This document shows, in pieces, positions 8,786 to 17,489 of a stretch of 44,616 nt of DNA. The notes under the pieces are model-generated. The model was not told the DNA's origin and ran no database searches. It saw only the letters and a program-made list of their open reading frames with translations. The number at the start of each line of letters is the position of its first letter. The first letter of the stretch is position 1. The stretch comes from an uncultured Mollicutes bacterium (GTDB taxonomy: Bacteria > Bacillota_I > Bacilli_A > RF39 > UBA660): positions 1 through 44,616 of the forward strand of contig CAMFOH010000004.1 of assembly GCA_945969495.1 (NCBI GenBank). The letters are read 5' to 3'. Both the position numbers and the translations under genes were made by a program.

Positions 8786-9027
8786 TAATTTAAGTATTCC
8801 TTTATTAATAATTCAAGAATTTTACTTCTATCTATCTTAAGTATCTTATTTCTTGCTTCTTTATGATTTGAAATATACCCTGGATCTCCACTCATTAAGT
8901 ATCCAACCAGTTGATTTACAGGATTATAACCCCTTTCTTCTAAAGCTAAACAAACTTCTTTAATAGTTTCTTTTACTAAAGCTTCGTTAATATTCTCAAT
9001 ATTAAACAAGTATGTTGTAGATGACAT
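8785..9027 (-). CDS. ireB: IreB family regulatory phosphoprotein (DUF965)
   Basis: IreB, called YrzL in Bacillus, is a small protein phosphorylated by the IreK/PrkC Ser/Thr kinase and tied to envelope-stress and cephalosporin tolerance in enterococci. The 80-residue product has the family's TYLFNIENINEALVKETIKE helix and the invariant ALEERGYNPVNQLVGYLMSG and DPGYISNH segment. The ATG at 9027 follows AGGAGTGATATT; an upstream in-frame ATG is poorly placed. It heads ireB-ruvX-DUF1292, the usual order downstream of alaS in Bacilli, although mltG is inserted here between alaS and ireB. Confidence 0.92.
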   Translation of the reverse strand: MSSTTYLFNIENINEALVKETIKEVCLALEERGYNPVNQLVGYLMSGDPGYISNHKEARNKILKIDRSKILELLIKEYLN

Positions 9028-9059
9028 AATATCACTCCTATCATTAATAAGATAATTAT

Positions 9060-9088
9060 ATTTTATCATCATTTAAAAGAAATAGCAA
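9060..9088 (-). promoter_or_regulatory. Possible promoter of ireB-ruvX-DUF1292
   Basis: TTGCTA (9088-9083), a 17-base spacer and TAAAAT (9065-9060). The -35 box lies in one arm of the preceding terminator hairpin, which makes the call tentative. A TATAAT a few bases further on is an alternative -10. Confidence 0.42.
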
Positions 9089-9104
9089 TATTGCTATTTC
9101 TTTT
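9075..9104 (-). terminator. Terminator after mltG
   Basis: A perfect 22-base palindrome (9079-9100), GAAATAGCAAT paired with ATTGCTATTTC, is flanked by runs of A and T on both sides. It could act on either strand; mltG ends just before it. Confidence 0.78.
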
Positions 9105-9117
9105 CTTTCATTTTTCA

Positions 9118-10227
9118 TTACCATTCTAACCAATTTCCAGCAGCTTTTAATTCTTGTATTAATCTATTATGTTCCGCATAAGTTTTGGTAAAATGTGTTT
9201 TGCCAGATTTATCTGCCACAAAATAATAATAATCATTTAAAGTAGGCTCTAATGCTGCAACAAAAGAAGATTCACTAAAGTTTGAAATTGGCCCTATTGG
9301 TAACTTTCCAGCCATAGATGGCCCTCTAGTATTATATGGATTATATGTATTAATTTCCCCTTTAGTTAAATCACGCTGTCCTAAATCAACTTTAAAAGCA
9401 TAATAAGTAGTAACATCTGACCCAAGTGACATACCACTTTTTAGTCTGTTTAAAAACACACCAGCAATCATCTTTCTATCTTCACTATATATACCCTCTT
9501 TTTCAACAATTGATGCTAAAGTAGCAAGTTCATGAATAGTATATGAAGATGAATCTATTTGTGATTTATATTTAGAAAATATTTTATCAGTTTGATTAAG
9601 CATGATTTCTATTATTTCTTCTATATTAACGTTATTATTAAATGAATAAGTATCAGGGAACAAATATCCCTCTAACGGATAATAAATATCACTTTTTTTT
9701 ATATCATTCGTTAAAAACCAATATTTTGAAATTAAAGAATCAATGTACGCATTATTTTTAAGCTTATCATAAACTTGTTCTTCACTAATATTTGTTTTTT
9801 TTGCAATTTCTTTAGCAACCGCTTTAATGGTATTACCTTCTTTAAAAGTTATTCTAATACCACTTTTTTCATAATCTCCGTTTGATAATAATTCAATTAT
9901 TTTCTTAGTAGAAAAACTTTTATCTATTTTATACGTGCCTGCTTTATACTCATTAACACTTTTTAATTTTACATATATTTTATAAGCTAAATAATTTCTT
10001 ATAATACCTTGTTTTTCTAACTTTTTACCAACATTATAAACTGAAGCACCACTATCAACTTCAAATGATATAATATCACTTTTAGAAGAAACAGGACTTA
10101 ACAAAAAATTAAAAAGAATAAGTGAAATTGTAATCATAGCAATGATAAATATAATTGATACTAACCCTATTTTTATTGGTTTTTTTAATCTTCTTTTTTT
10201 TCTATTAGTTACATTTTCTTGATTCAT
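9118..10227 (-). CDS. mltG: Endolytic peptidoglycan transglycosylase MltG (YceG-like)
   Basis: MltG cuts nascent glycan strands at the membrane and sets their length. A positively charged cytoplasmic start (NRKKRRLKKPIK) is followed by one transmembrane helix at about residues 18-42. An extracytoplasmic LysM-like region comes next (SFEVDSGASVYNVGKKLEKQ) and then the YceG catalytic domain. The catalytic glutamate is in LASIVEKEG. The conserved TYNPYNTRGPSMAGKLPIGP and VADKSGKTHFTKTYAEHN segments are present. The length, 369 residues, is normal. It starts 12 bases after alaS ends and so probably shares the T-box-controlled transcript; the hairpin after it closes the operon. Confidence 0.94.
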   Translation of the reverse strand: MNQENVTNRKKRRLKKPIKIGLVSIIFIIAMITISLILFNFLLSPVSSKSDIISFEVDSGASVYNVGKKLEKQGIIRNYLAYKIYVKLKSVNEYKAGTYKIDKSFSTKKIIELLSNGDYEKSGIRITFKEGNTIKAVAKEIAKKTNISEEQVYDKLKNNAYIDSLISKYWFLTNDIKKSDIYYPLEGYLFPDTYSFNNNVNIEEIIEIMLNQTDKIFSKYKSQIDSSSYTIHELATLASIVEKEGIYSEDRKMIAGVFLNRLKSGMSLGSDVTTYYAFKVDLGQRDLTKGEINTYNPYNTRGPSMAGKLPIGPISNFSESSFVAALEPTLNDYYYFVADKSGKTHFTKTYAEHNRLIQELKAAGNWLEW

Positions 10228-10239
10228 ACTGCCACCTTT

Positions 10240-12963
10240 TTACTCATCAATAATTACTTTTTTAACATAATCTTCTATAATTTCTATTTTATCAGGCCTT
10301 ACTCCTCCGCCTTGAGCAAATAAGGTGCTTCCACCACCATTTCCTTCTGCTATTTTAGAAACATCTTTAATAAGACTTCCTGCATTAAAGCCATTTTTTA
10401 AACTATCACTTGCCTTACATACAAAGTTAATTGAATTTTCTTTTAAGTTAGATATAAATACTATACCATTATCTAGCTTTGATATAATTGTACCTGCTAA
10501 AGCTTTTATAGTTCCCATGTCATGATCTTTAAATTTTAATATTACAACTTCCCCATATTTTCCTTTTACTTTATTCAAAACATATTCATCTACTTTTTGA
10601 AGTTCTTTTGAATTTAACTTTTCTTTATACTCTTTTTCTAGTTCACTAATTTGTTTACGCAAATTAATTACTTCTTCTTTATTTTCTAATATGTCTTTAT
10701 AGCATTTAGGTCTTTCGTTAGAAATGTTTATATCAAAAGCCAAGTCAATATTATCTTTTTTTGCATCATTAACAATTTTTTTTGCTTTTTTTAATAAAAG
10801 GATCATCTCATCATTATAAGGCTTAATTACTTCAAATAATTCCGTTTCTAAATTCGTATCACAAACAGCCTCGATACGATACACATTTAAACCTTTTGAT
10901 TCAATACTTTTAATGGCAAAACTTCTTATGTTACCAGTATTAGTTACGTGGGTACCGCCACATAATTCCATTGATGGTCCAAACTTAACAACCCTTACAA
11001 TTTCACCATATTTTTCACCAAATAAAGCCATGGCTCCCATTTTTTTTGCTTCTTCTATTTTCATTTCCTTTATTTCTAAAGGATAACAAGCCTTTATCAT
11101 TTCATTTACTTTATTTTCAGTTTCTATAACTTCATCATCAGTTATTTTACTAGTATATTTAAAATCAAACCTTAATGTTTCATTGTTAACAAAGCTTCCA
11201 GCTTGAGTAACTTCATCACCTAATACTTCTTGTAAAGCTTTTTGTAATAAATGAGTTGCTGAATGGTTCTGACAGGTATCAAACCTATTTTCCTTATCTA
11301 CCTTTAAAGTAACTTCATCACCAATATTTATTTTGCCTTCTATAATTCTTACACAATGCATGTTTTGCCCATTAGGTGCCTTTTCTGTTTTTAGAACTTC
11401 AGCTTTTAGGTTATTTCCTGTTATGGTTCCTATATCACCTAATTGACCACCCATCGTTGCATAAAAAGGAGTTTTTTCAGTAATTATTATACCTTCTGAA
11501 TAAATATCACTTTTATTACCCTTTAAATCACCAACAAAAATAACCTTTGATGAACATTCTAAATTATCATACCCAATAAATGTACTTTCTTCATTAAAAT
11601 TAACAATATCTCCAAGCATTTTTAATTCATCCATCTTTTTAGCATTTTGTCTGGCTAGATCTTTTTGCAATTGCATGTACTTATCAAATTCTTCTTTTGA
11701 TGCAATTATGTTTTTTTCTTTTAATATCTCATTTGTTAATTCAAAAGGAAATCCATATGTATCATAAAGTTTAAAGCATAAAGCTGAGTCTAGCTTTCTA
11801 TTATCTTCAGTTATATTTTTGTCAATCATTTTTTCCAACTCTTTCAAACCATTTGATAAAGTTTTTAAAAAATTATTTATTTCTTTTTTAATTTCATTTA
11901 ATATAAAGTTTTTTGATTCTAATAAATTAGGATAACTTTCATTATAAACTTTTTCAATAAAATATTTTGATACATCTATCATTATAGTAGGATCTAAACC
12001 AAGTTTTTTAGTATGCCTAATTCCTCTTCTTATAAGTCTTCTTAAAATATATCCTGCACCAACATTAGATGGTGTTAAATGTTTTTCATCGCCCAAAAGC
12101 ATGGTAGCAGTTCTGGTATGATCAAGAATGATTCTAATTGATCTATCTATATCTTCATTAGCATTATATTGAATGCCAAGTTTTTTCTCTAAAATATTCA
12201 TCACACCAGTATATAAGTCTGTTTTATAAATATCACCATCATCAGTATTTAAAAATGCAAGTATTCTCTCAAAACCCCAACCGGTATCTACATTTTTATT
12301 TTTTAAAGAAATATATTTATTTTCTCTTATTTTTTCATACTGCATGAATACATCATTACCTATTTCAATAAAGTGACCACAATCACAAGATGGATTACAA
12401 TCTTCATTGCATGCTGGTATATCAGTTATGTAAAAATATTCACTATCAGGCCCACATGGACCTGATTCTATTTCCCACCAGTTATCACTTTTTGGTAAAA
12501 AATAAATATTTTCTTTTTTAAATCCAACCTTTTCTTTAATGGTAGCAGCTTCGGCGTCTCTTGGTGCATTTTCATCACCTGCAAAACAAGTTGTAGCAAG
12601 TCTTTCTCTTGGTATTTCAAATACTTTTGTGAATAAATCGTAACTCCACTTACATCTTTCTTCCTTAAAGTAATCTCCTAAGCTCCAGCTACCCATCATT
12701 TCAAAAAATGTTGCGTGAGATTTATCCCCAACAGAATCTATGTCATTAGTTCTTACACAACCTTGAACATTGCATAATCTTTTACCAAGAGGATGAGTTT
12801 TACCTAAAAGATAAGGCATTAAAGGTTGCATACCTGCTACGTTAAATAATACACCTGTTGAACCATCACCAATTAAAGATACTGCACCTATATTTTTATG
12901 TCCTCGTTCCTCATAAAATTTTATCCATTCATCTCTAAGCTCTTTGCTAGTTAGTTTTTTCAT
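10240..12963 (-). CDS. alaS: Alanyl-tRNA synthetase
   Basis: This class II synthetase charges tRNA-Ala. Visible parts are the catalytic core (RDEWIKFYEERGHKN, FNVAGMQPLMPY, RTNDIDSVGDKSHATFFEMM), the editing domain with HSATHLLQKAL and CGGTHV, and the C-terminal domain ending in the glycine-rich GNGGGSTLFAQGGG. At 907 residues it is slightly longer than typical. An unusual cysteine cluster (CNEDCNPSCDCGH, residues about 185-197) sits after GPCGPDSEYFY, where most bacterial enzymes have the GPCGPCSEI context; it may bind zinc, but that is inference. GAGGTGAT lies just before the ATG, which directly follows the stop of the kinase gene. A T-box upstream of the kinase supports regulation by uncharged tRNA-Ala. 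Confidence 0.97.
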   Translation of the reverse strand: MKKLTSKELRDEWIKFYEERGHKNIGAVSLIGDGSTGVLFNVAGMQPLMPYLLGKTHPLGKRLCNVQGCVRTNDIDSVGDKSHATFFEMMGSWSLGDYFKEERCKWSYDLFTKVFEIPRERLATTCFAGDENAPRDAEAATIKEKVGFKKENIYFLPKSDNWWEIESGPCGPDSEYFYITDIPACNEDCNPSCDCGHFIEIGNDVFMQYEKIRENKYISLKNKNVDTGWGFERILAFLNTDDGDIYKTDLYTGVMNILEKKLGIQYNANEDIDRSIRIILDHTRTATMLLGDEKHLTPSNVGAGYILRRLIRRGIRHTKKLGLDPTIMIDVSKYFIEKVYNESYPNLLESKNFILNEIKKEINNFLKTLSNGLKELEKMIDKNITEDNRKLDSALCFKLYDTYGFPFELTNEILKEKNIIASKEEFDKYMQLQKDLARQNAKKMDELKMLGDIVNFNEESTFIGYDNLECSSKVIFVGDLKGNKSDIYSEGIIITEKTPFYATMGGQLGDIGTITGNNLKAEVLKTEKAPNGQNMHCVRIIEGKINIGDEVTLKVDKENRFDTCQNHSATHLLQKALQEVLGDEVTQAGSFVNNETLRFDFKYTSKITDDEVIETENKVNEMIKACYPLEIKEMKIEEAKKMGAMALFGEKYGEIVRVVKFGPSMELCGGTHVTNTGNIRSFAIKSIESKGLNVYRIEAVCDTNLETELFEVIKPYNDEMILLLKKAKKIVNDAKKDNIDLAFDINISNERPKCYKDILENKEEVINLRKQISELEKEYKEKLNSKELQKVDEYVLNKVKGKYGEVVILKFKDHDMGTIKALAGTIISKLDNGIVFISNLKENSINFVCKASDSLKNGFNAGSLIKDVSKIAEGNGGGSTLFAQGGGVRPDKIEIIEDYVKKVIIDE

Positions 12964-13518
12964 TTATATCACCTCATCTATTATTTTAATTACTTTATTG
13001 TTTAAATCTTCGATTGTACCATCGTTTACTACAACATAATCATAATCATTATAATCATCTAGTGCTACTTCGGTAATGTGTCTTCTTTCATTGCAATTTA
13101 AATTATTTTCAAAATTTGGTCTTTGAATGTTTAGTTTATAAACATTTTCAAATTCACTGTTTATACTATCAATTTCTAACGGAAGCCTTGCATCACTTAT
13201 CGTTATAACATCACAATAATAAGAATAAACCTTTATATCTCCGATAATTCTTTTAATAAAGAATTTTTCATCTATATTCTTTCTAATTATTTCTGTACCT
13301 AGTTCTTGTAGCAAACTCCTTGGTTTTGTATCCTCTTTTCCATCCCATCCAGATATAGTTTTAGCATACATCTTAATGTATGAAGAAAACTGTAAATTAA
13401 CAGAGTTTAATCCTTTTAATTTAACATAATTATTAATAAGCTCACAAGTTGTATCCTTTCCTGAATTTGCTTTACCAGATACAATAAATATTTTTGGTTT
13501 TCTTTTTCTTATTTCCAT
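12964..13518 (-). CDS. P-loop kinase, possibly a deoxynucleoside monophosphate kinase
   Basis: A 184-residue P-loop protein. The Walker A motif is SGKANSGKDTT near residues 14-24, and the SGKDT form resembles phage dNMP kinases and other small nucleotide kinases. Later motifs are SWDG-like ISGWDGKEDTKPRSLLQELG, DVITISDARLPLEID and a C-terminal DYDYVVVNDGTIEDL. The DYVVxNDGT ending is common in dNMP and dephospho-CoA kinase relatives. The ATG at 13518 is chosen because AGGAGGAAAC sits directly before it; an upstream in-frame ATG lies inside the T-box terminator. It is the first gene behind the alanine T-box, and alaS starts immediately after it. Substrate unknown. Confidence 0.62.
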   Translation of the reverse strand: MEIRKRKPKIFIVSGKANSGKDTTCELINNYVKLKGLNSVNLQFSSYIKMYAKTISGWDGKEDTKPRSLLQELGTEIIRKNIDEKFFIKRIIGDIKVYSYYCDVITISDARLPLEIDSINSEFENVYKLNIQRPNFENNLNCNERRHITEVALDDYNDYDYVVVNDGTIEDLNNKVIKIIDEVI

Positions 13519-13532
13519 GTTTCCTCCTATAT

Positions 13533-13748
13533 AAAAAGGCACCTAACCCATTCGTAAGGAACGAGGGGTCGTGGTACCATCCTTTTTTTACTTAATTTAG
13601 ATAACGGCTTAGATAGCCGGTAGTGATTAGCTACTTCTTCAGAAAACAGCTTCAGTAAAGTATCATACTGGTTTACACCAACCACCAGTTCTCTTAAATG
13701 ATAAGTTTTACCTACTAATTTTTCATCATTGAATTTAAAATATAGCAT
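13533..13748 (-). promoter_or_regulatory. T-box riboswitch leader, probably alanine-specific
   Basis: The leader carries the T-box antiterminator sequence AAGGATGGTACCACG at 13584-13570. It is followed by a competing terminator hairpin (GGTACCACGACCC with GGGTTAGGTGCC, plus TCGT/ACGA) that ends in TTTTT at 13537-13533. Upstream are a stem III hairpin (CGGCT/AGCCG near 13617-13604) and a stem I arm with CTGGTGG...CCAG. A GCT codon at 13650-13648 in the returning strand of stem I is the likely specifier; a second GCT lies at 13631-13629. Alanine specificity agrees with alaS downstream. The specifier choice is inference without a folded alignment. Confidence 0.9.
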
Positions 13749-13749
13749 T

Positions 13750-13779
13750 ATTATATCAATAATTAATGGTAAAAAGCAA
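13750..13779 (-). promoter_or_regulatory. Promoter of the T-box kinase-alaS-mltG transcript
   Basis: TTGCTT (13779-13774), an 18-base spacer and TATAAT (13755-13750) lie just upstream of the T-box leader and just after the stop of the prepilin-like gene. Confidence 0.65.
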
Positions 13780-13784
13780 TACGT

Positions 13785-15602
13785 TTATCGATTTTCAGTA
13801 TACCACTTATCTTGACTGCAAACCTGTGAATATGAAGAATTAATAGAACTTGTAATTGCTGAAACTTGTAATATATTAGATACGTTTCCTGCTCCATCTA
13901 CGAGTTTAAACTTAGCACCAGGACTAGGATTATTGCTGCAACCGGCAAAAACCGTATATATTTTTTCAGTTGTTTCTCCATTATATTGGTTAGCACCTGA
14001 CCCAGCCCAATGAAAGTCAGCTGTTTTGCCACAATCCCAACTCGAATAATACTCAGTTAAAGTAGCTGTTGCTCCACTAAGTTCGTCATGATATTTAATA
14101 GAATATCCCCATGAGTTATTACTATCTGTATCAGCAGCCTTCCGACAATGAACTCTTCCAGCACCATTGGCATCATAGACAGGCGCTGTTTTATCTATTC
14201 TAACAATACCTTCATTACTATATGCACAATTTCCAGCTACATCACATGCTTTTAATTTTATTCTTCTACTTCCTTCTGCACTGAATGTTCCAGTTCCATT
14301 AAATGATTTTTCAGTTTGACTACCACCTTTATAATAACTACTTCCATTCCACTTATATGTATTAGAATTAGCATTTGTATCTGTTAATCCTCCTACATTC
14401 CAATAACTAATCAAAGAAGCAACTGATGATAATGTATCAATAGCTTCAAAATTGTAAGTAACATCTTTATTTGTCCAACTAGATGTTTTAGGTGTTACAG
14501 TTACACTAGGTGCTGTTTTATCTATTCTAACAATACCTTCATTACTATATGCACAATTTCCAGCTACATCACATGCTTTTAATTTTATTCTTCTACTTCC
14601 TTCTGCACTGAATGTTCCAGTTCCATTAAATGATTTTTCAGTTTGACTACCACCTTTATAATAACTACTTCCATTCCACTTATATGTATTAGAATTAGCA
14701 TTTGTATCTGTTAATCCTCCTACATTCCAATAACTAATCAAAGAAGCAACTGATGATAATGTATCAATAGCTTCAAAATTGTAAGTAACATCTTTATTTG
14801 TCCAACTAGATGTTTTAGGTGTTACAGTTACACTAGGTGCTATTGTATCAACTTTTGCAGTAACACATTTACTAGCTGACTTTCCTGATATATTTGTTAC
14901 TTTGTAACATACTGTTTTTTCATTAGTTTCTGAACTAAAAGTATCATTATCTTCAAAACTAGAATCATTTTTAACATGATTATAATTAGTACAACTTACT
15001 TTTCCATCCATAGAACATTTACTTATTTCTGTTATTTTTCCATTATTTTGTGTATTACCAGTTACTTTTACTCCCAACTTACCATTTTCACCTAATTTTT
15101 TTATATTAAACCACTCATCATCATTACTAACAGTTATTTCTTTATTTACATAACTTTGTTCATAAAAACTTAGTTCAATGCTAGGAGATCCTGGTTCCTT
15201 AATAGTAACGCTATAATTACTATCACACTCATCATTTTCTTCATATTCTTTAAAACTTGATACGTACCTTCCATTTTCCTTTTTTACTTCAACCTGACTA
15301 CAATAATTAACTAATTTACCTGTCACTGGATTTGTTACTTTATTTAAATAATCTTCGTTAACTAGTTTTCCTACTGATATTATTCCATAGGAACCATCAA
15401 CTAATCCTTCAAATAAATATTCATTTGAATCAAAGTATTGTTCTGCTGCTGTTATTATTTGTTCTTTTACCAAATCATAAGACTCTTGTTTCTTTTTATT
15501 ACTTATTTTTATAAAACTTACTATTGCTATTGCTAATATTGATAACATAAGCGCTATCGTTACTAATAATTCTACTAGTGTAAATCCTTTTTTATTTCTC
15601 AT
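13785..15602 (-). CDS. Large prepilin-like surface protein with duplicated Ig-like module
   Basis: The N-terminus MRNKKGFTLVELLVTIAL is a type IV prepilin / type II pseudopilin leader: prepilin peptidase would cut after the Gly, and Glu5 is present. A long hydrophobic helix and a pilin-like start domain ending in a cysteine-bearing loop follow. The rest is unlike ordinary pilins. At 605 residues it holds beta-sandwich-like modules with the APSVTVTPKTSSWTNKDVTY signature, present twice as an exact 109-residue tandem repeat (residues about 255-472). A cysteine-containing C-terminal region follows. Its first 100 residues closely match the neighbouring 574-residue protein, so they are paralogues. 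AGGAGATAGGA precedes the ATG. It is probably an adhesin-like pseudopilin. No pilus motor or peptidase gene is visible here. Confidence 0.78.
   Translation of the reverse strand: MRNKKGFTLVELLVTIALMLSILAIAIVSFIKISNKKKQESYDLVKEQIITAAEQYFDSNEYLFEGLVDGSYGIISVGKLVNEDYLNKVTNPVTGKLVNYCSQVEVKKENGRYVSSFKEYEENDECDSNYSVTIKEPGSPSIELSFYEQSYVNKEITVSNDDEWFNIKKLGENGKLGVKVTGNTQNNGKITEISKCSMDGKVSCTNYNHVKNDSSFEDNDTFSSETNEKTVCYKVTNISGKSASKCVTAKVDTIAPSVTVTPKTSSWTNKDVTYNFEAIDTLSSVASLISYWNVGGLTDTNANSNTYKWNGSSYYKGGSQTEKSFNGTGTFSAEGSRRIKLKACDVAGNCAYSNEGIVRIDKTAPSVTVTPKTSSWTNKDVTYNFEAIDTLSSVASLISYWNVGGLTDTNANSNTYKWNGSSYYKGGSQTEKSFNGTGTFSAEGSRRIKLKACDVAGNCAYSNEGIVRIDKTAPVYDANGAGRVHCRKAADTDSNNSWGYSIKYHDELSGATATLTEYYSSWDCGKTADFHWAGSGANQYNGETTEKIYTVFAGCSNNPSPGAKFKLVDGAGNVSNILQVSAITSSINSSYSQVCSQDKWYTENR
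14185..14841 (-). repeat. Perfect 327-bp tandem duplication inside a prepilin-like gene
   Basis: Two head-to-tail copies (14185-14511 and 14512-14838, with identity continuing to 14841) match base for base by eye. The 327-base period is exactly 109 codons, so the frame is kept and the product gains one extra Ig-like module. The absence of silent differences means a recent duplication or active homogenisation. It also marks a spot where short-read assembly could miscount copies. Confidence 0.95.
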
Positions 15603-15677
15603 TTCCTATCTCCTATTAATATCATGTTACCACAAAAAGTAGTTTAATAAAAACAAATCAGTTCTAAAGTTCTTTTT

Positions 15678-17402
15678 TTAACACCCCTCATCTATTCCAA
15701 TATAACCTATTTTTACTTCTAGTCTTCCTAAATCATCACTTTTATTACCTGCGTTATCACTAACATAAATATGATCATACATAATACATGGATTATCGTT
15801 TTGGGTCCTTAAACACTGAGCCCCAATCCAATTATTTTTATTTAAACTATAATACGTTCTATATTTTTCCCAACTGTTTTTGTTAATGCCACTATCATCA
15901 TCTTTTGCATACGTAGTATAACCAGAAACATTCATTGTACCTAATATATTTTTAACACATGCTTGAGCTGTATATTTATTATTTTCTTTCTGTACTTTAA
16001 TTTCAGTATTTAAAATTTCATTACCATTTTTATCCCACTGTTTTAACCTTACATAACCCTCGTGTTCAAATATTGTTTTATCATAATAAGGCTTTTCTTT
16101 ATCAACATAAACATTAACAAGGCAAGCCGTTGTACCATCGCTTATGGTAGCAGTTTTAGTCGTACTAGTATAAGTTTGTTTCTTTGTTGAACTAGTTAAT
16201 TCTCTTATAGAAAAATTTTTAAACTCTTGAGTTATCGTCCTGTTGCTATTAGTCCAAGCTGTAGATTCACCTGTTGTTTCTCCGCAATATTTTATTTCAG
16301 TATTATTTATTATATTTTCAACTAACGTTTCTTCTTGTTCTACCAAAATATATTTATTACAAGAATTTTCATTTCCGGCTTTATCTTTTAATTTTCCTTG
16401 CCATAAAACAGCTCCGCTATTAGTTTCTTCTTGATAATAAATATTTGATAAACTATATTTTGTAAAATCACTTTCTGGTTGTTTTATTTTAATACTACTA
16501 TTATTTATACCGCTACCATTATCAGAATACCTTAATTTAATAATAGGTTTTAAAGAAAAAAGACTATTGGTTCCATATTGCTTGTACTTATATACTAAAT
16601 TACCATTTTGTTCTTCCGTACCATTTAAGATTCCTATTACTTGAACACTACAATTTGGAAAATCAATGTCTACCTTAAGATTTATACATTTCGTTCTAGA
16701 AGCACCACTATTATTAACCGCACGGTAACAAACCTCTTTGCCTTTAAGTTCAGTTGTTGCTGAATATGATGATTTATCAATTGCGTATACACTACCATCA
16801 CTATCATTTTTAGGATATGTCTCAAGCATAGCATAACCATCACTAGTTTTAATTTGAATTCCTCCAGATATACCTGATTTTTCATCTGATGCACTAACAG
16901 TAATAGCTGGACCTGGATTTTCATCAGTATTATATATATACCAATTATCATTTCCTAATTTTCCAATTACTTCTATATCTAACTTTGGTGAAGATAATTC
17001 AACTAATTCAATATAAGAATTTAATGAACAATCTAATTCATCATCAATAAAAGAAAAATCTAAGTTATTGTTTTTATTTTTAATAACTTTCACATAATTA
17101 CATTCATTAAGTTTTTTACCAGTAATTGGATTAGTAACAACGTTTATGTAATCTTCATTAACTAATTTTCCTAAAGATACTTTTATATAATTATTATTAG
17201 TTAACGTTTCTTTATAAAATGAATTATTTTCAAAATATTCTTCGGCAGCCGTTATAATTTCATTTTTTACAGCATTATAAGACTCTTGTTTCTTTTTATT
17301 ACTTATTCCTATAAAACTTACTATTGCTATCGTTAAAATCGATAACATCACCGCAATTGTAACTATTAATTCAATTAATGTAAATCCTTTTTTATTACTC
17401 AT
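15678..17402 (-). CDS. Large prepilin-like surface protein, paralogue
   Basis: A second prepilin-type protein of 574 residues beginning MSNKKGFTLIELIVTIAV, with the Gly cleavage site and Glu5 of the mature protein. The first ~110 residues follow the downstream paralogue closely (KKKQESY, AAEEYF, SLGKLVNEDYINVVTNPITG). The body then diverges into several cysteine-containing, Thr/Ser-rich beta modules (ASDEKSGISGGIQI, KLKDKAGNENSC, ISDGTTACLVNVYVDKEKPY, DHIYVSDNAGNKSDD). The DxxGN phrases are typical of Ig-like bacterial repeats. It has its own promoter; the downstream paralogue starts 75 bases later and may be cotranscribed. Probably exported and displayed; the partner machinery lies outside the window. 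Confidence 0.76.
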   Translation of the reverse strand: MSNKKGFTLIELIVTIAVMLSILTIAIVSFIGISNKKKQESYNAVKNEIITAAEEYFENNSFYKETLTNNNYIKVSLGKLVNEDYINVVTNPITGKKLNECNYVKVIKNKNNNLDFSFIDDELDCSLNSYIELVELSSPKLDIEVIGKLGNDNWYIYNTDENPGPAITVSASDEKSGISGGIQIKTSDGYAMLETYPKNDSDGSVYAIDKSSYSATTELKGKEVCYRAVNNSGASRTKCINLKVDIDFPNCSVQVIGILNGTEEQNGNLVYKYKQYGTNSLFSLKPIIKLRYSDNGSGINNSSIKIKQPESDFTKYSLSNIYYQEETNSGAVLWQGKLKDKAGNENSCNKYILVEQEETLVENIINNTEIKYCGETTGESTAWTNSNRTITQEFKNFSIRELTSSTKKQTYTSTTKTATISDGTTACLVNVYVDKEKPYYDKTIFEHEGYVRLKQWDKNGNEILNTEIKVQKENNKYTAQACVKNILGTMNVSGYTTYAKDDDSGINKNSWEKYRTYYSLNKNNWIGAQCLRTQNDNPCIMYDHIYVSDNAGNKSDDLGRLEVKIGYIGIDEGC

Positions 17403-17428
17403 AAAAACCTTCTCCTATCATATTTTAT

Positions 17429-17457
17429 ATATTAGCATAAATATGTATTTTTTTCAA
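17429..17457 (-). promoter_or_regulatory. Promoter of the prepilin-like gene pair
   Basis: TTGAAA (17457-17452), a 17-base spacer and TAATAT (17434-17429), followed by AGGAGAAGG before the ATG at 17402. It lies directly after the terminator of the upstream membrane-protein gene. Confidence 0.6.
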
Positions 17458-17461
17458 ACAA

Positions 17462-17489
17462 AATAGATGATGTAAAGCCCATCATCTAT
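17462..17489 (-). terminator. Terminator after the HdeD-like gene
   Basis: AATAGATGATG pairs with CATCATCTATT around an 8-base loop, ending in TTTTG on the minus strand. It overlaps the stop codon of the gene. Confidence 0.72.

Noticed and set aside
13527..13748. A 73-codon open frame upstream of the kinase-alaS genes
   Set aside because: It lies entirely in the T-box leader, covering stem I, the antiterminator and the terminator; it is a by-product of the RNA structure and has no ribosome-binding site.
14185..14841. CRISPR-like or mobile-element repeats
   Set aside because: There are only two long in-frame copies with no spacers, no terminal inverted repeats and no transposase; this is a protein-module duplication.
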